Assembly: GCA_030765055.1 (NCBI GenBank)
Contig: CM060953.1
Span: 106,191,685-106,255,684, forward strand
DNA: 64,000 nucleotides
Origin: Mantis religiosa
Taxonomy: Eukaryota; Arthropoda; Insecta; Mantodea; Mantidae
Reading direction: 5' to 3'
Part shown: positions 11,845 through 23,349 of the stretch, piece after piece
Layout of the letters: each line of letters starts with the position of its first letter
Position numbering within the stretch: position 1 is the first letter of the stretch
The notes under the pieces: generated by a model
Seen by the model: the letters and a program-made list of their open reading frames with translations, nothing else
Told to the model about the DNA's origin: nothing
Database searches by the model: none
Position numbers and translations under genes: made by a program

Positions 11845-12355
11845 TTGAAGCTGATTATCTCCACAAACACACGCACACACATATATCTGATAAAGTGCCT
11901 AACGAAATAAGAAATTCCGACACCACATACGGTTTACCAGATATGCAGAAGTAATACAAAATTAAGATGTTTTCAGAGGCTATTGATGGAAAATTCAAGA
12001 TATACATTTAACATGAAAACAACCCAAACATATGAAAATCCTAGTTCATTTTTCAGAAAATCAAAATTTTTAAATCTTTTCCATGTAAAGGGTAGTTTGA
12101 GGCACAGGTATTTCTTGAAAATCTTCGTGTCTCATCATTGGAATATGCTGAACGATTCCAGTTTAGTGTTGAATCCAATCTTCTGTTTCGAGTTATGTTG
12201 ATCACAAGCACATAACACATCCGCTCCTAGAAAATTCATGGATGGAATGCAATACTTACCCAAGCCGTTTTCTATATGTAGCAGAGAAAGTAGTTCTCTA
12301 TATAGTAACCGTTGAACCTGATACGATGCACTCATATACGTTGCAGATCATATCT

Positions 12356-12642
12356 TGTCTATGGATGATTTTAATTAGAGTCAACTGAAAAATTCAATGT
12401 CACGACCGGTATTTGAACCCCTTCAGCTACCACGGCAAACATTCCGACGCGACATTAAACTCCTCAATTGACTAATTATATTTTTCCGGTCAATTGCAGC
12501 GTTTAATATGGCGTCGACATGATGGCCATGGTAGCTCAAGGGGTTAGAGCGACTGGACGGAAATCAGAAAATACTTGGTTCAAATTCCGGCCGTGGTACT
12601 GAATTTTTCAGTTGACTCTATTTAAAAACATCCATATAGACG
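12356..12642. mobile_element. Foldback element with tRNA-like arms (copy I)
   Basis: Inverted arms: GAGTCAACTGAAAAATTCA (12378-12396) is the exact reverse complement of 12600-12618, and the similarity continues outward through the GTCTATGGATG-like ends. Each arm holds a tRNA-like module: right arm GGCCATGGTAGCTC...GGTTCAAATTCC, left arm the reverse with its middle deleted. The A-box and B-box of the right arm both point outward from the centre. Related to 27344-27683 and 39575-41970. Confidence 0.7.
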
Positions 12643-13139
12643 ATTAATATATTCAAAAGGATTAATTCGTCAATATAAATTTAATATCTTGTCTACTCTG
12701 GTACAAAATATTCTTACAAACGCGTATTCTGTTCATAACTTTTGTTAACTGAAATAAAAATTTAAAAATAGATCGCTATTGTAATGAATATCCGAAAGTG
12801 CTTAAATTTAATCCACACTAGTTTTTTTCATATGAAGTACAATAATTACAACTGGTAACAAAATAAGATACCTGAAACCATTTATAGTACATAAGGCTCA
12901 GAGGTATTGGGCTGAAGTTGTAACAAAGAATATAGAAATTATAAATATCTGTAAAAATGAATACTGGTAACCAGATGCTTTATATCGTCTTACATTGCAT
13001 TGCATTACCCGGAGAAAACATGTTCTGGTGTCACATATTGCGTCTGCCATTATAGAGGTTGAAGTTCAACTACTTAATGCTTACCTCTATATTTTAATTC
13101 CTTAAAAATCAATTATTACGTAACTAATGGAGGGACGAA

Positions 13140-13345
13140 GGAGTAATGGATGCATGGATGAATGGATGGATGGACGAACGGACATATGGTAGGAGGATTG
13201 GCAGTCAGGTAGATAGGTAAATATTTGGGGAAATAGGTAGACGGATAGAACGGTATGTAAGTAGGTACCTAGGTAGGTGGATATGTAGGTAGTGACAAAA
13301 GAGTAGGCAGGAGGTAGGAAGGTGGATTGTAGGGTGGGTTAATGG
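13140..13345. repeat. Degenerate tetranucleotide tract
   Basis: Starts as GGAT/GGATGAAT-type repeats and passes into GGTA/GATA-type repeats. Flanking 12643-13139 and 13346-14760 contain no recognisable gene. Confidence 0.75.
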
Positions 13346-14760
13346 TTAGGCTGGTGAGTGAGGTGATCTTTCGGCGGGCGGTAGGAGATATAGCTGGGGT
13401 ATGATTTCATGCCCTGTGTTCACGCGGGGAGATAAGGTAACGGGATATACTGTTTTAAGGTAGTATATCAGATTCATTAAGTATGTGGAACATTTGACAC
13501 TATTTCCTGAGAAGCAATCTACCTGAAATATAGAAGGTCCATGCTGACAAGCAGTTTTTAGTATGTATGCTAGAAACCTCTGGTGTAACGTACGATTTGA
13601 GCTCAAGGTATTTTTTTTTTATCCCTGTCGGAAGAGTGACAGTGACCTTTGAATATTAGTTCGTTTTCTTTGTCTTTCCACGAAGATGGCAGCATTATGT
13701 TTAACAAAAATTTGTAGGGTGGACCAGTTGAGCCCGGATGTAGAACCGAAAGTGAATCAACATAAGAAATTATTATGAACCTGTGTGTAGGCGATATTAA
13801 AAGATGTTTCAAAGGTCAAACCCGTTTTTCACAAGGGCCGGAGGATTAAGGGCAGCCGAATGTTAAATTCCTTGTCGCGCCAACACTACACATACTATCG
13901 TTCGTCAGGGAATATCATTGATCCAGTACCTGTCTGTGCGTAATGACGCAGCTGATACGTGCTCTGGCACATCACTGATGAAGCCGACAAAATAACAATG
14001 CCGTCTGGCCTAATACGAAGTGGTGGTGGGTTTGCGAATGTCACGGCCTCGCAGAACCGTAATGCAAAGGTCCAAGTTTGGCTTTCGGTTCACAGCAGTC
14101 TGAAATGTCACAGAAAGTGGGCAGTCAGCCACCAGCCAAATGTAGTGAGGGTAGCCATAACCATTCAATAAGGGAGGCGGAACAATAGTCATTACACTGA
14201 TATCAAAACCAAGGCGGCCATAATACAAATTAAGAGAGGCAGAGGTTAAACAGCAACGAGGGCATGCAAACATAGAGGAGAAAGACAGAGAACTTAAAAT
14301 ATGTGTGTGTGCACGCATGTGTCGGTATGTGTGTGTAACTATCCGTAATGCACAAAGCTATAACGATGAACATGTCATTGTACAGAGTATTTATTTTTAT
14401 TTGTCATTTTACCGCGCAAAATTTCACTTCATCAATAGCATCACTGATGGAGCGAATTTATATATGATTCCCCCACCAGCTTCCGATCGTTCTTGATGTG
14501 CTGACAGTAGCTTTGAAGCATCCCTCTACCGGCAGGTAAATATAAAGGTGCGTAATATCGCCTGGTGCGTAGATACGATAACTGTTACAGTTTGTTTTAA
14601 TGAATGTGAACGCTATAAATGAGGGAAAAATACAAATAATATTTTGTAATTTGGTGTTTCACTGTGAAGATATATAACAATATAATTTAATAACAGTATT
14701 AGTTTCAAAACATTTTAGTGAAGATACAGAATTTTTTGTCCTTTCATCAGTACACGTCAT

Positions 14761-14822
14761 ATCAAACCACGAATGAATAAATATATGAATAAATGAGTGA
14801 ATGAGTAAACTAATGAATGAAA
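14761..14822. repeat. Degenerate AATG/AATA tract
   Basis: Repeated AATGAATAAAT/GAGTGAATGAGT units directly next to the SINE at 14823; possibly the altered A-rich tail of that SINE, which reads leftwards. Confidence 0.6.
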
Positions 14823-15009
14823 CGGGTGATATGATGCACAAATGAGTCTAGGGCCCCTAGGGCTCAGAGTTACCCGACATTCATCTTCATAGGATAAGAG
14901 AAAACACTGGAAAAAGCCTTATCCAGGTAACTCATCTTAGCGACACTCGAACTCGCGACCTCTTGAGTGTAAGTGAGGCAACATGCTTCCTCACATCATG
15001 GAGGCGGGC
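14823..15009 (-). mobile_element. SINE family A (leftward)
   Basis: Reads on the minus strand as a GCCTC..-type tRNA-like head, a B-box region CGAGTTCGAGTGTCGC, ACCTGGATAAGG, then CCCTAGGG..CTCATTTG. Same order as the fuller copies at 15129-15373 and 54106-54351. The 3' end is cut short. Confidence 0.7.
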
Positions 15010-15128
15010 AAGAAACAAAAGTAATTCAACTGAATTTGAGTTGCTTCTATACATTTTTCAAAACGATGAAACCAATTATTCTTAAACAAATACTTCTTTG
15101 AACAGATATATAGAGTCAACATGGCATT

Positions 15129-15373
15129 GAATTTTTTTTTTAATTTACGTCCACCAATGTTTAAGTCATATTGGACGTTGAATGAAATGCATGAAATGGT
15201 GCTCAAATGAGTCCGGGGTCCATGGAGCTTAGAGTTACCCAACATTCGTCTTACAGGATAAGGGAAAACCCAGGAAAAAACCTTATCCAGGTAACTTACC
15301 CTGACCGAGATTCGAACTCGGAACCTCTTGAACGTGAGGCAGACATACTACCACCACGCTACCAAGGCGGGCT
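15129..15373 (-). mobile_element. SINE family A (leftward, near full length)
   Basis: Complete unit of about 245 bp. On the minus strand: GCCCGCCTTGGTAGCG head, GAGTTCGAATCTCGG B box, ACCTGGATAAGG core, GGACTCATTTGAGC, then GACGTAAATT and an A-tail (T run at 15129-15138). tRNA-derived, transcribed by pol III and mobilised by LINE machinery in such families. Best copy for defining the family together with 54106-54351. Confidence 0.8.
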
Positions 15374-15470
15374 TGAAATTTTCTTGTTAACTCTATCTAT
15401 TAAAAACCTTAGACTATATACGGCTAGTGTGAATGAATGATTTATTTCCATCAATTAACCAAAATTCATT
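15374..15470 (+). repeat. Outer-arm sequence of the foldback family
   Basis: The block GTTAACTCTATCTATTAAAA..CCTTAGACTATATACGGCTAGTGTGAA.. matches the sequence just outside the right arm at 27673-27745, without the tRNA-like module. Confidence 0.5.
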
Positions 15471-15579
15471 GAACAGCTTTACGGAAACTAAATAGCAAGA
15501 GGTAGCTGAACAAAAATTAGTGAATACGCAAGTAAGTAAAGCTGAGGTAATGTGTCAAATTATATATACCAGCGCTTCT

Positions 15580-15830
15580 TTAAACGTATGGTTCAACATG
15601 ACCATCATTGATATCAAGACACTTCGTTACTCTTTTCAGCATATCTTCATATGCAGCTTGCAGCATCGCAAATGTAACTGTGGTCATCTCATTCATAATT
15701 AGCTGTTTCAGTTGCTCTAAATCTCGGGTTGTCTCGAATAAACCAGATCTTTCGGATAATCCCAGAAGAAAAATTACAACGGGCTAACATCTGGAGATCT
15801 TGGTGGCCACACAGGATTGATAATGAATCT
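15580..15830 (-). pseudogene. Mariner-type transposase C-terminus
   Basis: On the minus strand one frame gives PPRSPDVSPL, a stop, FFFWDYPKDLVY and then, after one frame change, RDLEQLKQLIMNEMTTV. This is the end of the IS630-Tc1-mariner DDE domain in the insect elements that carry a DUF4817-type N-terminus: SPDL.P.DFFLWG.LKD followed by L..LK..I..E. In the complete family the Asp of this SPD motif region is the third metal ligand. The rest of the transposase is absent on the right. The fragment may belong to the same family as the element at 58.0-59.3 kb. Downstream, 15890-16490 has no firmly recognisable gene. Confidence 0.65.
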
Positions 15831-16496
15831 GATTATGAGAAAACACAATAATTCAGGTTATTCATGCTGAGCAAATTTCGGAAAATATGATCCCTGTGCT
15901 ATCCCCAACGCTGTTCAGCGTGTGTTTTCCAATCTGGAAAATGTCGAAATGACCCAGCATGCATGTAGAGTTCTGGGTCAAACAAATTCCCAGAGCCTTC
16001 AAACTGATACATAGATACATCTGCTACGACTCAATCCATGTCCGTTAGTCCGCACAAAAGTCATGATATATTGTTATCCATGCATCACACTTCCTTAGAC
16101 CGTCCAAATTTCCATTTTTGGGCTGGAGCATTGACTGAGGAAGTTCTGCTGGATATCTAGTAAAGAAGATTTTACTGCGGTCTAACTTTTCGTGAACACA
16201 TCAGGTCTTCTCGACTTGTGTCCAGAAAGTCTTACTGCATTCTATGCTCGGGTACGGTTCGATGCTTGCTCTAGTTACACTTCCTCTGTGTGCTTATAGC
16301 ACTTATGCTTTACATGACCGAGGGCATGGGCATGGTCATGGGCTCGTGTGGCGATAACGGACACAGAAATGTGTACTCCGGACTATTTATTTTGTTGACT
16401 TCTTCCTCTCCACGAGACTACAACGTAAAGTCCACTCTTCCATACGTGGAGAATAAAATTAGGTTCCAGGATGCAAGCTGCTCGTCAGGAGAATAT

Positions 16497-16983
16497 TGTG
16501 ACTTTGAGGGTTCGTGAAATGAAAAGTCCAATTACACAAACTCAACAGTGTTCTTTATTTCCACCGACTTACAGTTGAACACTTGCCGATTACACAGAAC
16601 TACGTAATGCACACAATTACAATTCACCAGTTCGTCCGTTGCAGTTCGACTGTACGCTCACAATTACGTAAATCCTTCCGTTGCATGCACACAGTCTTCT
16701 CGTTCACTAACACGGCGCTACTTCGCTGCTTGCCAAGCACTGACTTTCCTCCAGCCCGACCTGTTGCTTATATAGGGTCAGCTGGCCAATCTAGAAGGTT
16801 CTGGATTAGATTAAACATCCCGTAAGTTCGAGAACACAGGTGGAGCGAAAAGAGACGACACAGTGGCGTTTTTCCAGCCAACCCTCGTTACCGCTATAAG
16901 ACAAATGACTGGGCGTGGCGAACGCCTACCGTCTCCTGCTGCTGGCGGTCGGTTCTATGGGGAGTTCCGACGTTCGGGTGACA
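16497..16983 (-). mobile_element. Solo LTR, family 1 (copy 3)
   Basis: TGTGACTTTG at 16497 to GGGTGACA at 16983, with a perfect 4-bp target duplication ATAT (16493-16496 and 16984-16987). On the minus strand CTATATAAGC (16766-16775) and AATAAA (16554-16559) give U3-R-U5 order. About 487 bp. Closely similar to copy 1 over the first 200 bases. No internal sequence, so a solo LTR. Confidence 0.9.
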
Positions 16984-17372
16984 ATATCAACACGTTTAGG
17001 CGTCTTGAAGATTATGATCCCCAAAAACAAGTTTAAATGACATCGAGTTGCCCGCATACCTTGGGAGCGATCGAGATGCCACCGGAGCATCAACAGTCAA
17101 TACTATTCAGGGAGGGTACAAGCAGCAACACTGAGTTGATCCACCCTACAAATCCACCCTACCTATATTTTCCCATAAGTCAGAATTTATGATTGAGCGT
17201 AATTGTGTTTGCTCACATTCCACAAGTTGCACAGAAATACTACATATTCAAAACTTTTTTCAGGCTCCAGTGATACTTGAGCAAAGCATAATGAAGTTTG
17301 TCCTAACATTTGTAAACATTCACCATTTTGAGTACCCTTGGTACCCATCAACCTAAAATATCTTAGTGTTCT

Positions 17373-17801
17373 TCAACAAGATATACAGACTGTCGTACTT
17401 TCATTCAGAATACCAGGTAGTGACATTTCATTCAAGAAAGAGCCGGCATAAATTTTTTGCAATAGTTTCGTCGACATACTCTGTCCACTGATTGCGTCGT
17501 TAAAACTATCTACATAGTACTGATTAGCCAATTGCATTACCTGACTAATTTTAATCTGAAAATAAAGTTTCCCCAGGTTTATTCCAGGTGGTCCAGTTAT
17601 CCCGTCTATCACGTAAGCATATATCACTTCGTGCGTTAAAACAGCTGCACACTGCAACAGGATAAATCCAGATGGAGCTAGAAAGTGGCCCGAGTTAACT
17701 TGGTTCTGTTCCGAGCAATACACGCTTACAGTAGCGTACGTCCCGACGACAACAGGCAAGAGCAGTGTAAACAATACTATAGGTCTAAAGTCTTAGAATA
17801 C
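17373..17801 (-). other. Unrecognised open frame, 133+ codons
   Basis: Minus-strand frame open from a stop near 17800 to a TGA at 17373. There is no ATG at its left limit; the longest version starts at a non-ATG codon, so if it is real it is an internal exon or a broken gene. A hydrophobic stretch (VLFTLLLPVVVGTYATVSVY) stands at the front, consistent with a membrane segment, followed by a second mildly hydrophobic region (FILLQCAAVLTHEVIYAYVI). A possible acceptor (TTTAG) precedes the frame. Base composition is less AT-rich than the flanks. I do not recognise the family; insect chemoreceptor-like exons came to mind, but no diagnostic motif supports that. Confidence 0.3.
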
Positions 17802-18144
17802 TTTCCATTTATTTTATTATTATTTATTTTCGATAAAATATAAATTTCTCCCTTTGAAAATTTATTTATAAAAATGTATTTGTCTTGTCCATAAAATTAT
17901 TTTACGGACACATTAATCGTTCATTCACAGAAATGATAAATGCATTGAAGTTGAAGGACATCATTTTGAACATTCATTAACCTAAGGCACGTTTATAGAG
18001 ACTGCCTTCAGCCTCTCTGCCTTTCTGTTGATAGGCAAGGCATTTCAGTGCGTATTGAAAAATAGTAAGCACGACCACATTAGCAGTATGCAAATTATAA
18101 TCCAAAATCGCATTTCCACTCCAAGTCAGTAATATGACACAGAG

Positions 18145-18230
18145 GCATTACCCTCGGAGCCGCCCTAAACGAGATTCTAACTCGAGATCTACCAAATGTG
18201 AGGCAGATGCACTACCACTACAATAAAGCT
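18145..18230 (-). repeat. SINE family A head fragment
   Basis: Reverse of a B-box region (CGAGTTAGAATCTCG) followed by GTGAGGCAGATGCACTACCA, matching the tRNA-like head of SINE A. Confidence 0.5.
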
Positions 18231-18315
18231 GTGGACGATTATTTTAATATCGTAAAAGTTCATAATTGTCTTCCGTCTCTTCCTCCATTAAAATCTTGTG
18301 TTTTCTGACGATATC

Positions 18316-18530
18316 TTTTTTTTTTTTTTTTTTTTTTTTTTTGTAATTTACGTCATCGGACGATGACTGGAATGGGTGGAATTATGGTAAAATTGGCACA
18401 AGGTCCAAGGAGCTTAGAGTTACCCGACATTCGTCTTTTAGAATAAGAGAAAACCCGGAAAACCCTTATCCAGATAACTCCCGAACTCGGGAACTCTTGA
18501 ACGTGTGGCAGATATGCTGTCATCTAAGGG
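18316..18530 (-). mobile_element. SINE family A (leftward)
   Basis: A-tail seen as a T run at 18316-18342, then the reverse of GACGTAAATT, CTCTAAGCTCC, GGATAAGGG, CCCGAGTTCGGGAGT and the tRNA-like head. Internal deletions around the B box. A second T tract (18651-18703, 53 bases) lies 120 bases to the right. Confidence 0.7.
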
Positions 18531-18648
18531 GTGTTTACGATACTTTAGATATCTCTATCTCAGTGCAAACTAAATTCAAACTAAATACCAAATACCAAAC
18601 GTGATTCTATTTACAGTAGCTTTCAGCTTCGTCAAATTACTCTGAGCT

Positions 18649-18650
<2 letters not shown>

Positions 18651-18703
<53 letters not shown>
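18651..18703. repeat. Poly-T tract, 53 bases
   Basis: Uninterrupted T run with no identifiable retroposon body to its right; a (TC)n run follows at about 18838-18866. Confidence 0.8.
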
Positions 18704-18706
<3 letters not shown>

Positions 18707-18866
18707 GCTTATGGGGTGTAAATTTATTTAGAAACGTTCATCCCTCACTAAAGGGTTCCAGTATTGGAATGAAGTTTGGTATTTTTCTGATATTTACATA
18801 TTAATTATACTACTTTCTCTCTCCTTTCTATATCTCCTCTCTCCCTCTCTCTCTCTCTCTCTCTCT

Positions 18867-21100
18867 GCCTCTTACATTCACGTGTAGACATTTAAGCCTT
18901 TATAGAGTGCCTCTGAACATATCTTTGTGGTGACATTGTTATCAAAATGTTAGTGGAATCTGCATTTGGCAATACTTATTTGCTTTTTTTCTTTTCAAAA
19001 GTGCATTTTCAGCACTTTGTAGCGTCGATTCAGCGCCAATGAATCGGAACACCTACTCAGCCTTCTATGACATCTTTGTAAACTTTTTTCTTGTGTAATT
19101 TCAAATTGGAGTTAGGAAACAATACCATTTTTATACAATTTTTGCACTAAATTACCCTTATCTTAAACCATTTTCTTTAAAAGCCTTATACGCTCTATAA
19201 AAAGTATGTGAGCCTTGTATTGTCTACACGTTGTATGTAGAGTATCTGTGACACGAAACCTTGCAAGCTTCTGCCTACCAAATCTGTTGTTGCATGTTCG
19301 TCTTTGTGAAAGGCGTCCTCCATGTCACATTTGCAGTTTGAACTGAACTGAAGGGAGAAGGCAGACGGCAAATAAACAGAACCCGGAGATAAAGGGGAAA
19401 CGGCAAGGAAACCTCATATTGGCTGTCAAGCGGAATACGAAGATTAGTACGTATACATGGCATCTCTTGAGTTTCTGTTCCTAAGATATTATCTCTCCAG
19501 CCAGCAAACCTATTGTATTCATTGACTGTTATTCCTCAAGCTGTCAAAGTGTTATTCTAGATGTTAACTGTTCCATCCAGTGATGACTGTCTTGAACTAA
19601 TAAGTACACGCAGTTATCGAAATATTATCACATTAGAGTAAATTTCCATACAGAACGTTTTTAGCAGACCTTGTGATGACACTCCGGCGTCTAAGTTGGT
19701 AACTTATTAGATAAGGTAATTTATTAGATATTGGGCTGGTTCCACCAGCATTGTTAACAAAGACTTGTGGCCCAACAAGTAGCGCAGTTCCTGTGAATTT
19801 AAATGTTGCAAAGTTTCCTACCTAATTTAAAAGTACCGAGGACCTATGTCTGAGGTTGAAGATGAAAGTGCTCAAAGACGCATCCATAATCCAAGGAAGG
19901 ATGATACCCAGAGGAGAAAAGTTCAATAAAAAAAGAAAGCAAGTCTCTTTGTCCCCTTCTCTCACTCCCTCTCTCCCTCTACCTGTGCGTCTAAGTATGT
20001 GTGTTTAATCTTTAAAGAAGACATGGTTTCGGAAAGGATCAATTCTTTCCACGTGCTGCTATAAAAAATAAGCAGATAGCAGAAAGATGTGCAAACCAAG
20101 GTTACGTCTAAAGGTCGGAGGCGTGTGCGCCTTTCCATAAGTATGGTACTGACATCGCTGGCGCAGGTAAACAAACACCTGCAGTAGACACACCTTGACC
20201 ATATCAACCGCCTCACAGCAACATAATAAAACAAACATAATAAACAATGCATTCTGAAATGCACTTAAACATTTATACATACCGCTGTTTATTAACTATA
20301 ATACCGCCACACAGTGCATTAGACTGGGTTACAATGTACATTCGTAAATTATAAATGCGAAATTTTGACGCCTATCACTGAGGCGGTATTTAAAGAGTGA
20401 AAAACTTCTTTCGACGTCACACCATGCCAGATGCAATTATAAAGGAATCCACTTTGCGTCTGGAGTGTTTTCCTTCTTACTAGTTTTCAAATTTTCACGC
20501 ATAGCTTGATGAGCACTATTTTTGTTTAGAACACTCTGGAATTCAGCTTTCATTTTTTCGAAACTGGCACAAGATGTAAGTCTTCTATTGTGCTTATATT
20601 AACTTGGGGGAACAATGAAAAATTTATGGATATCAATTGATTTTCACATACTTCATGTGACGCAGTGAATTGCTAGAATCATATCAACGCCGGCGACATG
20701 CCAAAATTTCTTTCTGGAGTTCTTTCACACGCTAGTAAATCTATCGACATTGGACAAATCTATCAGACTTAAGTAGTTCAAAGCCATCAAATCAACTTGA
20801 TTTGGGGTCAATAGACCAGCCCTAGGCAACTGAGCCACAGTGACCGAATTTAAATGTTTAAATCGTTTAAAAATATTTTGGTGTTAAGGAATCTGTCAAT
20901 CGCCAGCGTTTTATTACTGCCGCTAGAACTTCTTTTCCCAGTATTTCTTTCAAACTCTGGTAAATCAATGATATATGGCTGTCGTGCTCAAGCACCTTTA
21001 AAAACCAACGGACCCTGTCTGATTTGAATCCGTGACCTTGTGATTACATGATTGGGTGTTGTGTAATTGAAACTAAACTTTTATTGAAAATTAATTGTTC
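18867..21100. other. No gene seen
   Basis: AT-rich DNA. ORFs of 60-100 codons (for example minus strand 19962-20264) have no recognisable domain and overlap each other. Confidence 0.5.
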
Positions 21101-21104
21101 TTTC

Positions 21105-21318
21105 ACACTAGCCGTGTGTAGGATGCACTATGAAAGGCTAGAGCCAGACTGAAAAATTCAATGCCATAGCCGGGATTTGCACCACGGATCTTCTGGTCTC
21201 CGTCCAGCTGCTCTAAACCATTGATCTACTATGGTCAACGTGCCAACATGACATTAAATTTTCCAACTGATTCGTGTTTCTTTTTTATTTTTTATTTTTT
21301 TTTTTTGTTTGTTTGTTT
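21105..21318 (-). repeat. Single arm of the foldback family with T-rich tail
   Basis: Contains CACACTAGCCGTGTGTAGG, CAGACTGAAAAATTCAATG and the reversed tRNA-like module down to CAACGTGCCAACATGACATT, the same order as the left arm at 39537-39690. Here a T-rich tract follows instead of the opposite arm, so this copy looks like a retroposed single arm. Confidence 0.6.
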
Positions 21319-21960
21319 GTTATTTATGGATTCATTTAAGTTTGTGTTTCTCGGCGCTCAGTTCTACATTAGGCAGGAAATATCACCTAATATCAGCTAA
21401 TATCACCTATTAGCTCAGAGGCTCTTAATTAGGGTCGACGCTGTTTTACGTACTCTAAAAGGGAACCACCGCTTTACTTAACTTGGGAAAGATGCTATGC
21501 TAAGGACTTTTACGCCCAAAGGAGTCCAACCTGTAAACCAGTTAAACAATAATGAGTATTTAAGCATAGTTATCTGCTTGGTCATTATTATCTTTTGAAT
21601 TATTTTGTATATATCAGAATGACTTTAAAAATAAACGATCCTTGTGCAGGTTATATTTATCAGTATGTAAAGGAGCCTAAATACTAAAGTCAGAAAAGGA
21701 AATAAAGTGAAATATAAAGTTTTGGCCATACCTGATTTAATACAGAAACCCAAACAGTTATATTTGGATGTTCGGCGAAGACGTTGAAATATGATTTTCT
21801 TTTTTTAAAATATATTTATTAGATCGGTCAGCAATAATATATGCTTTGCAGATTTGAGAGAACAGATACAAAACAATTATAGAGTAATACCATTGTAGAG
21901 GTAGGACAATGTGCCTCCTCTGAACTAAAACAAATGTGTTATTACACTAATATAAATGTG

Positions 21961-22860
21961 GCACTGAACTAATAAACTGGTATACATACTTCCATAGTGA
22001 GAATTTACATAGTAGAAAAGAAGAATAGGAAAGATAAATTGAAACAGTAGGCACTGAACTAATAAACTGGTATACATACTTCCATAGTGAGAATTTACAT
22101 AGTAGAAAAGAAGAATAGAAAAGATAAATTGAAACAGTAGGCACTGAACTAATAAACTGGTATACATACTTCCATAGTGAGAATTTACATAGTAGAAAAG
22201 AAGAATAGAAAAGATAAATTGAAACAGTAGGCACTGAACTAATAAACTGGTATACATACTTCCATAGTGAGAATTTACATAGTAGAAAAGAAGAATAGAA
22301 AAGATAAATTGAAACAGTAGGCACTGAACTAATAAACTGGTATACATACTTCCATAGTGAGAATTTACATAGTAGAAAAGAAGAATAGAAAAGATAAATT
22401 GAAACAGTAGGCACTGAACTAATAAACTGGTATACATACTTCCATAGTGAGAATTTACATAGTAGAAAAGAAGAATAGAAAATATAAATTGAAACAGTAG
22501 GCACTGAACTAATAAACTGGTATACATACTTCCATAGTGAGAATTTACATAGTAGAAAAGAAGAATAGAAAAGATAAATTGAAACAGTAGGCACTGAACT
22601 AATAAACTGGTATACATACTTCCATAGTGAGAATTTACATAGTAGAAAAGAAGAATAGAAAAGATAAATTGAAACAGTAGGCACTGAACTAATAAACTGG
22701 TATACATACTTCCATAGTGAGAATTTACATAGTAGAAAAGAAGAATAGAAAAGATAAATTGAAACAGTAGGCACTGAACTAATAAACTGGTATACATACT
22801 TCCATAGTGAGAATTTACATAGTAGAAAAGAAGAATAGAAAAGATAAATTGAAACAGTAT
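21961..22860. repeat. 90-bp minisatellite, ten tandem units
   Basis: Units begin GCACTGAACTAATAAACTGG at 21961, 22051, 22141, 22231, 22321, 22411, 22501, 22591, 22681 and 22771. Across 900 bases I see only three differences from a common unit: AGGAAAG in unit 1, AATATAA in unit 6, and the final base of unit 10. Ninety is a multiple of three, so two minus-strand frames without stops stay open through the array (320 and 275 codons), each a repeat of a 30-residue hydrophobic peptide. There is no partial unit at either edge. Confidence 0.97.
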
Positions 22861-23061
22861 ATTATTCAGAAGTGGAAGTGTCATCACTGTAAAGCAGGTC
22901 CTGTGGTGGTCGTCGCTTCAGTCGCGTTGGCCGGCGACCACGGACGCCGATGTTATGCGTCACAGCTCCTGGGACGTGGCGTAGATTGTAGAAGAAGTGT
23001 CGAACAGTCTGTCGGATGAAATGGTGGAGAGGAAGAAGTCCCAGCTCGTGATGCTTCTTGC

Positions 23062-23349
23062 TTAAGGAATCCTAAGGAATCTCGTGATCTTGCTTAAGGA
23101 AAAAGGATGCTCTATACCATTTAGGACAAGAGTGCGTTGTAACAGACTTGAAATAACAGGAGTGCCAACTTCTGGTAATCTCATTATGCGAATACACAAT
23201 TCATTTTCATGCAGTTCATTCAGGTAACTGGCATATAGCATTTTCTTTGCAAGAGAGTCCGATATTATACGCTTCCTCAAAGTATGTATCTGAATCCCGA
23301 AGTAATCTGCAGTCCCATTAACAATTATTCTATTAGTAAGTGCTTGCAA
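23062..23349 (-). pseudogene. Pogo/CENP-B-type helix-turn-helix remnant
   Basis: Minus-strand frame of 95 codons. Its first third, MQALTNRIIVNGTADYFGIQ then IHTLRKRI, fits the psq/CENP-B N-terminal HTH found in pogo-like transposases (A...V..G...A...Y.I...TL..R). The next part, NELCIRIMRLPEVGTPV, fits the start of the second DNA-binding half (E..L...I..L...G.P). No DDE catalytic domain is visible downstream. Pattern-based and tentative; it could also be chance in an unrelated ORF. The GC-richer stretch 22887-23060 upstream has no recognisable feature. Confidence 0.4.

Noticed and set aside
15900..16000. Plus-strand NAVQRVFSNLE segment as a transposase C-terminus
   Set aside because: Some resemblance to mariner ends but no adjoining catalytic motif; too short to support.
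21961..22860. CRISPR-like array
   Set aside because: Units are contiguous 90-bp repeats with no unique spacers, in eukaryotic DNA.
21925..22887. 320- and 275-codon hydrophobic ORFs across the minisatellite
   Set aside because: They exist because the 90-bp unit is a multiple of three and lacks stops in two frames; no independent coding signal outside the array.
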